NCBI RefSeq assembly: GCF_019599185.1
Contig: NZ_JAIEUL010000005.1
Coordinates: 124,001-188,000 of the forward strand
Reading direction: 5' to 3'
DNA: 64,000 bases
Source of the DNA: Cryobacterium inferilacus
GTDB taxonomy: Bacteria; Actinomycetota; Actinomycetes; Actinomycetales; Microbacteriaceae
Shown: piece after piece, positions 33,599 through 41,790 of the stretch
Layout of the letters: the number at the start of each line of letters is the position of its first letter
Position numbering within the stretch: position 1 is the stretch's first letter
Made by a program: the position numbers and the translations under genes
The notes under the pieces: model-generated
Database searches by the model: none
The model's input: the letters and a program-made list of their open reading frames with translations, nothing else
Told to the model about the DNA's origin: nothing

Positions 33599-35707
33599 CT
33601 ATCCGACCGGTGGCGTCCTCCAGTGCATCAGCCAGGCGAGCAGATAGGCGCGGCTGTTGCCGTCATCGATACGTTCCGCCGGCAGGCTCTCGGCGGTGGT
33701 CAGGGCGGCGGATGCGGCGTCCGGCCCCTGCAGGCCGGCGTACATCAGCAGGTAGTCGCCGAACATCACGTCGTAGTCGTCGTTCACGAGGGTGTCGGCC
33801 AGGTTGACGCCGACCCGGTCTGGGTCCCGGCCGAGGTAGCCGGCAACGGGGCTCATCGGCAGCACCAGAATGCCGAGCATGGCGCTCGGTTCGGCGCTGA
33901 ACCAAGTGGCGTAGTCGCGTTTGCCGCCCCAGACCAGGGAGGTGACGGTGTGGTCGAATCCCGCGTAGACCGGCTCGGCCAGGTCGAAGTCGGTCCAGTA
34001 GGCGCTGGCGGAGGCGGCCTCGTTGGCGAGCATCCACTCGGCCTCGGCCGTGAGTTCGGCCTGGTCGGTGGCGGCGGCCCAGAGCGCCAGGCCGTTCCAG
34101 GCCGTCACCGCCTCCGAGCTGGACTCCTGGTTGTTGCCGTCGCCGAACGGTGCCGTGCCGCTGGCCCAGGAGTGCCCGGCGTAGGCGTCGAACACCCGTC
34201 GGTCGGGGAAGTACTCGCTGCCGCCGCTGGTGGCGAGGTCGGCGGCGAGCAGGTTCAGCACCGGTGCCCATCGTGCCGCGGCGGCCGGGTCATCGGCCGC
34301 GATCGCGGCGGCGGCGTAGAAGAAGTAGCCGTAGTGGAAGTGGTGGTCGTTGAACTCGTCTGAGCCGAACGACGTGGCCAGGCCCACGATGCCCTTCGCT
34401 TCGTCGTCGTAGACGAAGCAGCGTTCGGTGCGGTCCGCGCAGCCGGTCGGCTCCAACCACTCGTCCAGGGCGGTGCTGAGCCGCTCGGTGAGCTCGGCGG
34501 CGGCATCGTCGGCGCCCACCTGGCGGGCCACCTGAAGCAGGTTGGCCGCCCGGTAGAGCGACTTCCCACCGAAATAGGTGTCTGCGGCGAAGGTGCCCGT
34601 CGTCTCCAGGTCGGCCCGCACCTGGTCGGCCAGGCGTTGCCGGTCCTCGCCGACCACGGTGGACAGGTCGAGTGCGCCGCGGGGGTGCACGGTGGGCACC
34701 GACCAGGTCAGCGCGGTGCCGGAACACAGGGTGAGGGTGCCGTAGATGCTCGGGTAACTGCCCGCATCGCAGCGGGCGCCGTCGGCGAGGCCGGCCTGCT
34801 GGTGGGGCAGGGCGGCGATCAGGGTGTCGCCGCCATCGACGGTGTCGTAGCGGATGGTCGTGGTCGCCGCATCCGCCCCGGTGTCGTACTCGAGGCTGGT
34901 GCCGGTGAGAGGCGCGGCGGCGGCGAGGGTCTCGATCGACCCGCCGTCGGGCACGGCGAACCAGGTGGCGGTGGCCGCTCGTGGCAGCGACAGTGTGCTG
35001 CCGTCGTCGCTGAGGCTGCCGGCGGAGACCAGCCCGTACTCAGTGCCGTTCACCTCGGTGCGCCAGACGCCGTCGCCGGCGGGTGTGAACCCGGCGGGCA
35101 GGGCGAGATCAACGTCGGTAGCCGCGGTGAACGTCACGAACGGTGACCCCTGGGCGATGACGGTGCTGCCGAGATCGGCACCGGCGGCGCTGGCGGTGAT
35201 CGTGACCGAGGCCTCGTCGTAGGCGCTGACGATCTGCTCGACGGCCTGCCCGTCCGCGTTCAGGCGCACGCGGATGTGGTCGGCGAAGCCGCCGAGGATG
35301 ACGGCGCTCTCGCTGGTCACCGTCGGCAGCCCGAAGGCGAACCCGGTGTCGGTGAGTTGGAAGGACAGCGGCAGGGGGAACACCGGCATGGATTCCTCCC
35401 CGAAGACCAGCCCGGAGAACCAACGGTTGGTCGGCGGGATGAGACCGCCACCGATCCGGGCCTCCGGCAACGGCTTGACGGTGCGCTGCGGCACGGCGTT
35501 GACGAGCGGGCCGATCTCCGAAGTGGGAAAGATCTCGGTCGTTGCGGGATCGACGGTGTTGCCGCTCGTGCCGGCGGGGCCGCCGGGTGACGACACCGCC
35601 GCGGGGGTGCACCCCACCAGCGCTGCCACGGCGAGCGTCACGGCAACCAGGCGGAGCGGCCGGGAGGTTCGGAGAATCGAGGCGTTGGAGATCATCGTCG
35701 CAGTCAC
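33599..35707 (-). CDS. GH81 endo-1,3-beta-glucanase, lipoprotein
   Basis: 702 residues from a GTG overlapping the previous stop. A lipobox signal (LAVAALVGC) predicts anchoring on the outer face of the membrane. GH81 hallmarks are present: PPTNRWFSGLVFG near the N-terminus, FNDHHFHYGYFFYAAA near 450, GHSWASGTAPFGDG, and the catalytic-glutamate segment NNQESSSEAVTAWNGLALW near 525. It would cut 1,3-beta-glucan internally. It is the last gene of a three-gene overlapping set with a GT2 synthase, so it may trim or release the polymer made by that synthase, as BcsZ cellulase does in cellulose operons. Confidence 0.9.
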   Translation of the reverse strand: MTATMISNASILRTSRPLRLVAVTLAVAALVGCTPAAVSSPGGPAGTSGNTVDPATTEIFPTSEIGPLVNAVPQRTVKPLPEARIGGGLIPPTNRWFSGLVFGEESMPVFPLPLSFQLTDTGFAFGLPTVTSESAVILGGFADHIRVRLNADGQAVEQIVSAYDEASVTITASAAGADLGSTVIAQGSPFVTFTAATDVDLALPAGFTPAGDGVWRTEVNGTEYGLVSAGSLSDDGSTLSLPRAATATWFAVPDGGSIETLAAAAPLTGTSLEYDTGADAATTTIRYDTVDGGDTLIAALPHQQAGLADGARCDAGSYPSIYGTLTLCSGTALTWSVPTVHPRGALDLSTVVGEDRQRLADQVRADLETTGTFAADTYFGGKSLYRAANLLQVARQVGADDAAAELTERLSTALDEWLEPTGCADRTERCFVYDDEAKGIVGLATSFGSDEFNDHHFHYGYFFYAAAAIAADDPAAAARWAPVLNLLAADLATSGGSEYFPDRRVFDAYAGHSWASGTAPFGDGNNQESSSEAVTAWNGLALWAAATDQAELTAEAEWMLANEAASASAYWTDFDLAEPVYAGFDHTVTSLVWGGKRDYATWFSAEPSAMLGILVLPMSPVAGYLGRDPDRVGVNLADTLVNDDYDVMFGDYLLMYAGLQGPDAASAALTTAESLPAERIDDGNSRAYLLAWLMHWRTPPVG

Positions 35708-36435
35708 AGTCCGATCGTTTGCAGGAAGCCGTGGAACCCGTCGCCCACACCGGCAAGAGGGCCGTCGTCACGGAGGGAGAGGGTGGCCGCGACGGGGGTG
35801 CCCGGCGCGACGAGTCCGTTGAACTCCCCGTCGGCGAGACCGGTGCTGATCACCCTGGCCGTGGTTTCCGCCTGACCGTCGACCGTCGTCACCTCCACAG
35901 TGTCCAGATTCCCGCTGATACGGGCCTGGTTGGGCAGCACGATCTGAACCGGAGCGCCCTCCTCGATCCGGGCGTAGTCGGTGCTGGTGAGCACGAACTG
36001 CGCGGAGACGTACAGCGACCCGCCCCGGTTGATGGTCGCCAGCACCTGGCCGGCCTGCACGAACGAGCCGCGTTCGGTGGTGATGCCGGTGACGGTGCCG
36101 TCGATGGAGGCGGTGAGGGTGAGGACACCGTCCGGCGACACGGAATAGGCCACATTTTCCAGGCTCACCAGTCCCTCGGCGACGTCGGCCTGCAGGGTGG
36201 GGCTCTGCACGGTGAACATCGGCTGGCCGGCGCTCACGGCATCGCCCTCCTCCACCAACCGCTCGATCACGATTCCGCCGTAGTCCGTGCCCACCGGGTA
36301 CTCCGCGGCCTGGATGGACGCCGACGCACTGGCGACCTGGGACTGGCGCTGGTTGAAGATCACGGTGAGCACGGCGACGAGGGCGAACACCCCGACCAGG
36401 CCGACCAGGAGTTTGAGACGGTTGACCCAGGTCAT
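35704..36435 (-). CDS. HlyD-like membrane-anchored adaptor
   Basis: 243 residues: one N-terminal membrane segment (LKLLVGLVGVFALVAVLTVIF), then a biotinyl-lipoyl-like beta domain (GIVIERLVEEGDAVSAGQPMF and a second half GTVTGITTERGSFVQAGQVLATI) and a C-terminal beta-barrel region. It resembles periplasmic adaptor parts of HlyD and Alg44. There is no partner ABC or outer-membrane gene. It overlaps the GT2 gene upstream (ATGA 36432-36435) and GH81 downstream, so it probably works with the synthase during polymer export through the wall. Confidence 0.82.
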   Translation of the reverse strand: MTWVNRLKLLVGLVGVFALVAVLTVIFNQRQSQVASASASIQAAEYPVGTDYGGIVIERLVEEGDAVSAGQPMFTVQSPTLQADVAEGLVSLENVAYSVSPDGVLTLTASIDGTVTGITTERGSFVQAGQVLATINRGGSLYVSAQFVLTSTDYARIEEGAPVQIVLPNQARISGNLDTVEVTTVDGQAETTARVISTGLADGEFNGLVAPGTPVAATLSLRDDGPLAGVGDGFHGFLQTIGL

Positions 36436-38147
36436 GCGGTCACCGCCTCACTGTGCCGGGCATCCACCGGGCGCGGGTGCCGCCGCCCGCGCTCAGCCGC
36501 GAAGCTCAGCCGCGTCTGGCGGCTTTCGTGCAGGGCCGCGCCGATGAAACTGCCGAGGATGACGGTGTTGGTCACGTTCCACGCCGTGGCGAGGGTTGCG
36601 GTTCCGATACCGATGTCCCGCCACACGGCCACCACCGAGGTGAGCAGCAGGAAGACGAAGACGAGCAGCTGCGGAATCATGAAGTTGAACGGCGACGTGA
36701 CCTGCGACTTGTTACCCGTCGCCCGCCACTGCTGTTCCTTGCCGATCACCACGTTCACCAGCGCGGCCAGGTAGATCGGGAACGACGCGGCGGCCAGCAT
36801 CAGCGTCTCCCAGCGGAAGGACCCCATCGTGTAGAAGGCCAGGCCGACCTGCATCAGGTAGAAACCCGCGTAGTAGAGCAGCCACGTGGCCAGGTTGATG
36901 GAGAGGTTCATCGGCCGCAGGTCGAAGTAGATCTCCAACGGCGGCACCGCCAAGAGCAGCAGCGGGGCGACGCCGGTGAGGTAGAAGGATGCCGTGACCA
37001 GGTATTGCAGACGCTGGTCGAAGGTCAGCCGCCGGCGCGGGCTGAGCGGATTGCTGTTCAGGAGGATCTCGAAGCCGCCCGTCGCCCAGCGCAGCTGCTG
37101 CTTGGTGTACGCCTCCACGGTGTCGGGTGCGTGACCGGTGGCCAGGACCAGCGGGATGAAAATGGTCTTCCAGCCGCGCTCGTGCAGCTTGAGCGAGGTC
37201 CAGACGTCTTCGGACTTCGAGTCGGTGTACATACCGCCGACGTCGTTGATCGCGTCACGGCGGAAGATCACGTTCGTGCCCACGCAGAAGGCGGCGTTGA
37301 AACGGTTGCGGCCGGGCTGGATGAACCGGTAGAACACCGCCTGCATGTAGCCGGCCCCGCGAGAGATGACATTGTGCAGGTTGCTGTACGCCTGCGGGGT
37401 CTGCACGAACGCGACCTTGTCGTCGACGAAAAACGGCAGGGTCTCCACCAGGAAGTCCGGGGCCGGAACGAAGTCCGCGTCGAAGATCACGAAGTACTCC
37501 CCCGTGCTGGCCGTGAGGGCGTGGTTGACATTTCCGGCCTTGGCCCCGCCAGAGCTCAACCGGCGCAGGTAGCGTGAACCCAGCTCGGCCGCGAGATCGC
37601 GAACCTCATCGGACCGGCCGTCATCGAGCACCCAGGTCAGGTGCGCCCCGCGGATCGCGAGCGCCGCGGTGACGGTCTCCCGGATCACGTCCAGACCTTC
37701 CCCATAGGTGGTGATGAAGACGTCGACACTGGTGGGCTGCCCGTTCAGGTACAGCGGCCGCCGGTCAGAGCCGGGGCTGCCGATTCCGCGGGGGTTGGAG
37801 CGGGTGGCGAACAGGGTTGCCCTGGCCTGATGGAAGGCGAAGTCGCGCGGGTCCTGAGAGCCGGACAGGATCGTCCACATCGACAGGAGGGCCTGGAAGA
37901 TCAGCATGGACTCGGCCACGATGACGAGGGTGTACGGCAGCCAGTCGCCACGGCTGGCCGGGTTGAGCAGAAAATTCGCGTAGGCCAGGATTCCGATCGT
38001 GGCGACCACCACCAGAAGCACCAGGGACGGCGCGTGATCGTGCCCGGCGCGTGCCGGCCTCACCAAGGCAGTAGGGCCCCGGTCGCGGTGCGGCGGGATC
38101 CCCTGCAGGATTGCGGGTTCGTCGGGGCGGGGATGAAGGGTCGTCAT
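36432..38147 (-). CDS. Processive family-2 glycosyltransferase (BcsA/CrdS-like)
   Basis: 571 residues with about seven membrane segments, two before and five after the catalytic domain. Catalytic motifs: VLDDGRSDE near 174, FDADF near 223, SKSEDVWTS near 312 (the TED-like base) and QQLRWATGG near 349 (QxxRW, the mark of processive synthases such as cellulose, curdlan and hyaluronan synthases). There is no PilZ domain, so c-di-GMP control through this chain is not expected. Linked by four-base overlap to the HlyD-like gene and then to a 1,3-beta-glucanase, so a 1,3-beta-glucan product is the best guess; cellulose or mixed-link glucan remain possible. Confidence 0.88.
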   Translation of the reverse strand: MTTLHPRPDEPAILQGIPPHRDRGPTALVRPARAGHDHAPSLVLLVVVATIGILAYANFLLNPASRGDWLPYTLVIVAESMLIFQALLSMWTILSGSQDPRDFAFHQARATLFATRSNPRGIGSPGSDRRPLYLNGQPTSVDVFITTYGEGLDVIRETVTAALAIRGAHLTWVLDDGRSDEVRDLAAELGSRYLRRLSSGGAKAGNVNHALTASTGEYFVIFDADFVPAPDFLVETLPFFVDDKVAFVQTPQAYSNLHNVISRGAGYMQAVFYRFIQPGRNRFNAAFCVGTNVIFRRDAINDVGGMYTDSKSEDVWTSLKLHERGWKTIFIPLVLATGHAPDTVEAYTKQQLRWATGGFEILLNSNPLSPRRRLTFDQRLQYLVTASFYLTGVAPLLLLAVPPLEIYFDLRPMNLSINLATWLLYYAGFYLMQVGLAFYTMGSFRWETLMLAAASFPIYLAALVNVVIGKEQQWRATGNKSQVTSPFNFMIPQLLVFVFLLLTSVVAVWRDIGIGTATLATAWNVTNTVILGSFIGAALHESRQTRLSFAAERGRRHPRPVDARHSEAVTA

Positions 38148-38552
38148 CCGTGTCTCATTTCGGCTGCCGGATTCGGGTCCGGGGTTCGCGAGGGTGGTTC
38201 TCGGGCGAGGCTCGCGGGAAATGGTTCGACCGGCTCTGCGCGCTAGGGACGCGGGAAAGCCGGCGGCGGGCGTCGTTGGCCGGTGTGTCGATGGGGCGAG
38301 GATCGATGGAGCGGGCTAACGCGAAGCATCCGGTGTGGGGCGGGTCTCCCGCACGACTGGACCTGCGGCAACTCTAGGCACCATCCGTGAGCAAAGCCCA
38401 GCGTTTGTGCGCTTTCGTGGGCAGGGTTTTCCTGTTCGTAACACGACGTTAATCCGTGCCTTCCCGTTGCCCCCTGGGCGGGGGACGGTGTCGGAAGGCA
38501 GCCCGTAAGGGATTCGTAAGCCGGCCGAGACCCTTCTCCCAGCGGGCAAACC
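38148..38552. other. Intergenic region between the GT2 gene and the membrane sulfite-oxidase-like gene
   Basis: About 400 bases with no convincing gene. It must hold the promoter of the leftward glucan set: TAGAGT read leftwards at 38371-38376 is a possible -10 box, which would leave a 5' leader of more than 200 bases. A somewhat AT-richer stretch lies around 38390-38460. No strong repeat or known riboswitch was recognised. Confidence 0.4.
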
Positions 38553-38558
38553 TAAGCT
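38553..38558 (+). promoter_or_regulatory. -10 box TAAGCT, leaderless start of the molybdopterin gene
   Basis: TAAGCT ends six bases before the ATG at 38565. Confidence 0.5.
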
Positions 38559-38564
38559 GAACGC

Positions 38565-40106
38565 ATGAGAGCACGCATCTGGTTACCGGCACTGGCCGGC
38601 CTGGCCGCCGTGCTGGCCGGCTTCGGTCTGGCCGAGTTGACGGCCGGGCTGATTGCTCCGGGGGTCAGCCCGGTCCTGGTGGTCGGCGCGCTCCTGATCG
38701 ATTTTGCGCCGGCCTGGGCGAAAGACCTGATGATCGGCCTGTTCGGCACCGCCGACAAAGCTGCGCTGATCGTGTTCATCGCCCTGGTCGCCGCGGTGCT
38801 CGCGGCCCTGGCCGGCATCTGGGAGTACCGCAGGCCCCCGTTCGGTCGATACGTGATCGTGGCCGCGGGGCTCGTGGCGCTGGTCGCCGCGCTCACTCGC
38901 GCCGGCGCCTCCCCGTTCGACGCCGTGCCGCCGGTGCTGGCGATGCTGGTCGCCGCCGTCGTGCTCACGATGCTCGTCACCCGGCTGCGCGCCGGCTCGG
39001 CTGCCGGCGCGGACGGCCAGGTTCAGCCCGCCACCGGCCTCGACCGGCGGCGCTTCCTCGCCTACACCGGCGTCAGCGCCGGCGTCGGCGTGCTCGCGGC
39101 CGTCGGCGGCCAGCTGCTCTCGGCCGGCAGCCGGGCGGCGGATGCGGCGAGGGCGTTGTTCACCCTGCCCGCCGCCACGACACCGGCGGCGCCTCTGCCC
39201 GCCGGGGCGTCGTTCGACATCGACGGGCTCACGCCGATCATCACCCCGAACGCGGACTTCTACCGCATCGACACCGCCCTGTCGGTGCCGCGCGTCGACC
39301 CGTCCACCTGGACGCTGAAGATCACCGGGCTGGTCGAGAACGAGGTGGAGATCGACTTCGCCGAGCTGCTGGCGCTGCCCTTGGAGGAGAGCACCACGAC
39401 GCTCGCGTGCGTGTCGAACTACGTGGGCGGCGACCTGATCGGCAACGCCCTCTGGTTGGGGTATCCGATCCGGGAACTGCTGGCGCGGGCGAAGCCGACC
39501 GCCGAGGCCGACATGGTGCTCTCCCGCAGCGCGGACGGCTGGACCGCGAGCACGCCGCTGGAGGCGCTCACCGACGACCGCAACTCGATCCTGGCCGTGG
39601 GGATGAACGGCGACCCGTTGCCGCTCGAGCACGGCTACCCGGTACGGATGGTGGTGCCGGGCCTCTACGGCTACGTGTCGGCCACCAAGTGGGTCACCGA
39701 GCTCATCGTCACCCGGTTCGACCGGGAGACCGCGTACTGGTCCACCCGCGGCTGGTCGGAGAAGGGACCGGTGAAGTTGTCGAGCCGGGTGGACGTGCCC
39801 CGCGGGAACGCCACCGTCGAGGCGGGGACGGTGACGGTGGCCGGCGTGGCCTGGAGCCAGCACGTGGGTGTGTCGGCCGTGGACGTGCAGGTGGACGGCG
39901 GCGACTGGAACCCGGCGACCCTGGCCGATGCGATCTCCGTGGACACCTGGCGGCAGTGGCGCTGGGACTGGGATGCGCCGAGCGGGTCGCACACCATCCG
40001 GGTGCGGGCCACGGACGCCAACGGCCTCGTGCAGACCAGCGAACTCGCCGACGTCGCGCCCGATGGCGCCACCGGGTTGCACGAGATCAGCGTCTCGGTG
40101 TCCTGA
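38565..40106 (+). CDS. Membrane-anchored molybdopterin-dependent oxidoreductase (sulfite oxidase family)
   Basis: 513 residues. The first 140 residues form about four membrane segments; then LDRRRFLAYTGVSAGVGVLAA, a Tat-like twin-arginine segment, leads to an extracytoplasmic sulfite-oxidase fold. The cofactor-binding cysteine is in TTLACVSNYVGGDLIG near residue 285. The C-terminal 110 residues are the Mo-co dimerisation (Ig-like) domain. The substrate is unknown; sulfite is only one option. Tat export is inferred. Confidence 0.88.
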   Translation: MRARIWLPALAGLAAVLAGFGLAELTAGLIAPGVSPVLVVGALLIDFAPAWAKDLMIGLFGTADKAALIVFIALVAAVLAALAGIWEYRRPPFGRYVIVAAGLVALVAALTRAGASPFDAVPPVLAMLVAAVVLTMLVTRLRAGSAAGADGQVQPATGLDRRRFLAYTGVSAGVGVLAAVGGQLLSAGSRAADAARALFTLPAATTPAAPLPAGASFDIDGLTPIITPNADFYRIDTALSVPRVDPSTWTLKITGLVENEVEIDFAELLALPLEESTTTLACVSNYVGGDLIGNALWLGYPIRELLARAKPTAEADMVLSRSADGWTASTPLEALTDDRNSILAVGMNGDPLPLEHGYPVRMVVPGLYGYVSATKWVTELIVTRFDRETAYWSTRGWSEKGPVKLSSRVDVPRGNATVEAGTVTVAGVAWSQHVGVSAVDVQVDGGDWNPATLADAISVDTWRQWRWDWDAPSGSHTIRVRATDANGLVQTSELADVAPDGATGLHEISVSVS

Positions 40107-40117
40107 TCGTGGTCGGC

Positions 40118-40477
40118 ATGTTGAGCCCGGCCGAGATAGCCCACTTCGACGCTCTGCTGCGTGCCCGACGCCGCGAGCTCGAGCTCGAACTGGCCCGGCA
40201 GGGCGACAGCCTGGCCGCCGTGCGTGCGGCCCGAAGCGGCGGGGACGCCGACGACGAGCACGATCCGGAGGGTCCAACCCTCTCCGCCGAGTGGTCGTTG
40301 CGGGCGGGGGTGCACGGTGAGCTCGCCGCCGCACTCACCGCCATCGACGCCGCGCTCACCCGCATCCGTGACGGAGGGTACGGTCGGTGTCTGCGCTGCG
40401 GTGAGCCGATCGGGTTCGACCGGTTGGCGGCCCGGCCGGCCGCCGAACTCTGCATCGACTGCGCCCGCGCACTGTAG
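40118..40477 (+). CDS. TraR/DksA-type zinc-finger protein
   Basis: 119 residues. An N-terminal helical region (EIAHFDALLRARRRELELEL) is followed by a C4 finger, YGRCLRCGEPIGFDRLAARP then CIDCARA. DksA-like proteins bind RNA polymerase or act in stress responses; short actinobacterial members have no defined role. ATG 40118 is used; a GTG at 40109, three bases after the previous stop, is equally in frame. It probably shares a transcript with the upstream oxidoreductase. Confidence 0.82.
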   Translation: MLSPAEIAHFDALLRARRRELELELARQGDSLAAVRAARSGGDADDEHDPEGPTLSAEWSLRAGVHGELAAALTAIDAALTRIRDGGYGRCLRCGEPIGFDRLAARPAAELCIDCARAL

Positions 40478-40506
40478 GCCGGTCCGCCGAGGTGCTCGCA
40501 CTCCCC

Positions 40507-40512
40507 TAGGCT
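40507..40512 (+). promoter_or_regulatory. -10 box TAGGCT, leaderless start of the DUF4232 gene
   Basis: TAGGCT ends six bases before the ATG at 40519. Confidence 0.5.
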
Positions 40513-40518
40513 CAAGCC

Positions 40519-41673
40519 ATGTCATCGTGGGGGCGCGTTCGACTCGGCTGGGGGCCGAGCCTGGTTACGGCTGTGCTCTGGCTGGGCAGCGCGGGCGCCT
40601 TCACCTACCTGGCCTGGCAGGAGCGCATCCCGCGTCAGATTCTGGCCCATGTGCTGCCGGAGTCGATCCCGTCCAACCTGGTGTATCTCCCCTTCCCCTG
40701 GATCGTTGTGGTTCCCGCACTGTCGACGGTCACCGTTTTCGTTGTGCACCTGCTGCTCGCCGGCATCGTCAACACGGATGCCTCCGGGCCGCGGTTAACC
40801 CGTTTTCTCGCGCTCTGGTTCGTGGCCGTCGTCACCGGGGTGCTCGCCACCGCGCCGTTTGCGCTCAGCGCCATCATCACCGCGTTTCCGCCCAGCCGGG
40901 CCGCGTTCATCCTCGATGCGGCCGGCAGTGTGATTCTGCAGAGCGGCTACTGGGGTCTGCTCCTCGGCTGGATCCCGGCCCTCCTGGGTGTGCGCCGGGC
41001 GGCACCTGCACGCGGTGCCGCCGCGTCCCGCCGCCCGGTGCTGGTTCTCGCCGGCATCGTCGTAGTGGCGCTCGGCCTGTCCACGGTCACCCTGGGTGCC
41101 GGTGCTCGCGCGGCCAGGGTCGCGTCGGCCGAGTCGTCGTTCACCTCGGAGGGCGAGGCGCTCGGGGCCGCACCGGACCCCGACGTGGAGTCCACTCCCC
41201 CGCCGGCGATCGCGCCAGGCGCCGACCTCGACGACGTCGACCCCACCTGGTGCACACCAGAGCAGGCCACGCCGCTGCTCGGTGACCCCGATGCCGCCAC
41301 CGGGCACCGCGTGCTCAGTATCGAGGTGATGAACTTCTCCGACACCCCCTGCGTGCTCGACGGCTACCCCGACCTCGCTTTTGCCGACGCGGACGGGTCA
41401 GCCATCGACGTGACGGTCACCCACGGCGGCTCGTTCATGGCCGAGGACCCGGGGGCGATGCCGATCACCGTGCCCGCCCAGGGATACGGCGTGACCCACA
41501 TCGGCTGGAACGCGATGGCCACCGAGGGCGAACTGGCCACGTACACGCTCTACTCCGCGCTGTATCCGGGGCTGGAGCGCGGCTCCTGGCCGATCACCCT
41601 CGACATCGTGGCCGGTGGCGAGGTCTTCGTGACGGCCTGGGCGGTCAGCGACGCGTACCCGCCCACCGAATAG
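40519..41673 (+). CDS. Membrane protein with C-terminal DUF4232 domain
   Basis: 384 residues. Five membrane segments fill the first 200 residues, then a Pro/Asp-rich linker and a DUF4232 domain of about 140 residues (LSIEVMNFSDTPCVLDGYPDL, IGWNAM). DUF4232 is an exported actinobacterial beta domain of unknown job, usually attached as a lipoprotein. Two cysteines (WCTPEQ and TPCVLDG) may form a disulfide. Confidence 0.83.
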   Translation: MSSWGRVRLGWGPSLVTAVLWLGSAGAFTYLAWQERIPRQILAHVLPESIPSNLVYLPFPWIVVVPALSTVTVFVVHLLLAGIVNTDASGPRLTRFLALWFVAVVTGVLATAPFALSAIITAFPPSRAAFILDAAGSVILQSGYWGLLLGWIPALLGVRRAAPARGAAASRRPVLVLAGIVVVALGLSTVTLGAGARAARVASAESSFTSEGEALGAAPDPDVESTPPPAIAPGADLDDVDPTWCTPEQATPLLGDPDAATGHRVLSIEVMNFSDTPCVLDGYPDLAFADADGSAIDVTVTHGGSFMAEDPGAMPITVPAQGYGVTHIGWNAMATEGELATYTLYSALYPGLERGSWPITLDIVAGGEVFVTAWAVSDAYPPTE

Positions 41674-41738
41674 CCGAATTCGTCGGTCGTTCAGGCCGTC
41701 GACCCTCCTCCACAGCGGGTGGGTTTCGGGGTTGTCCA

Positions 41739-41753
41739 CCAGTGATTCACTGG
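41739..41753. repeat. Palindrome CCAGTGATTCACTGG upstream of the HNH gene
   Basis: A perfect 7+1+7 palindrome 37 bases before the HNH start, right after a GTTGTCCACC motif. It could be an operator. Confidence 0.6.
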
Positions 41754-41790
41754 CATCGGGAGTGTCGGTGGTGGGTGCTTGACTGTCCCT

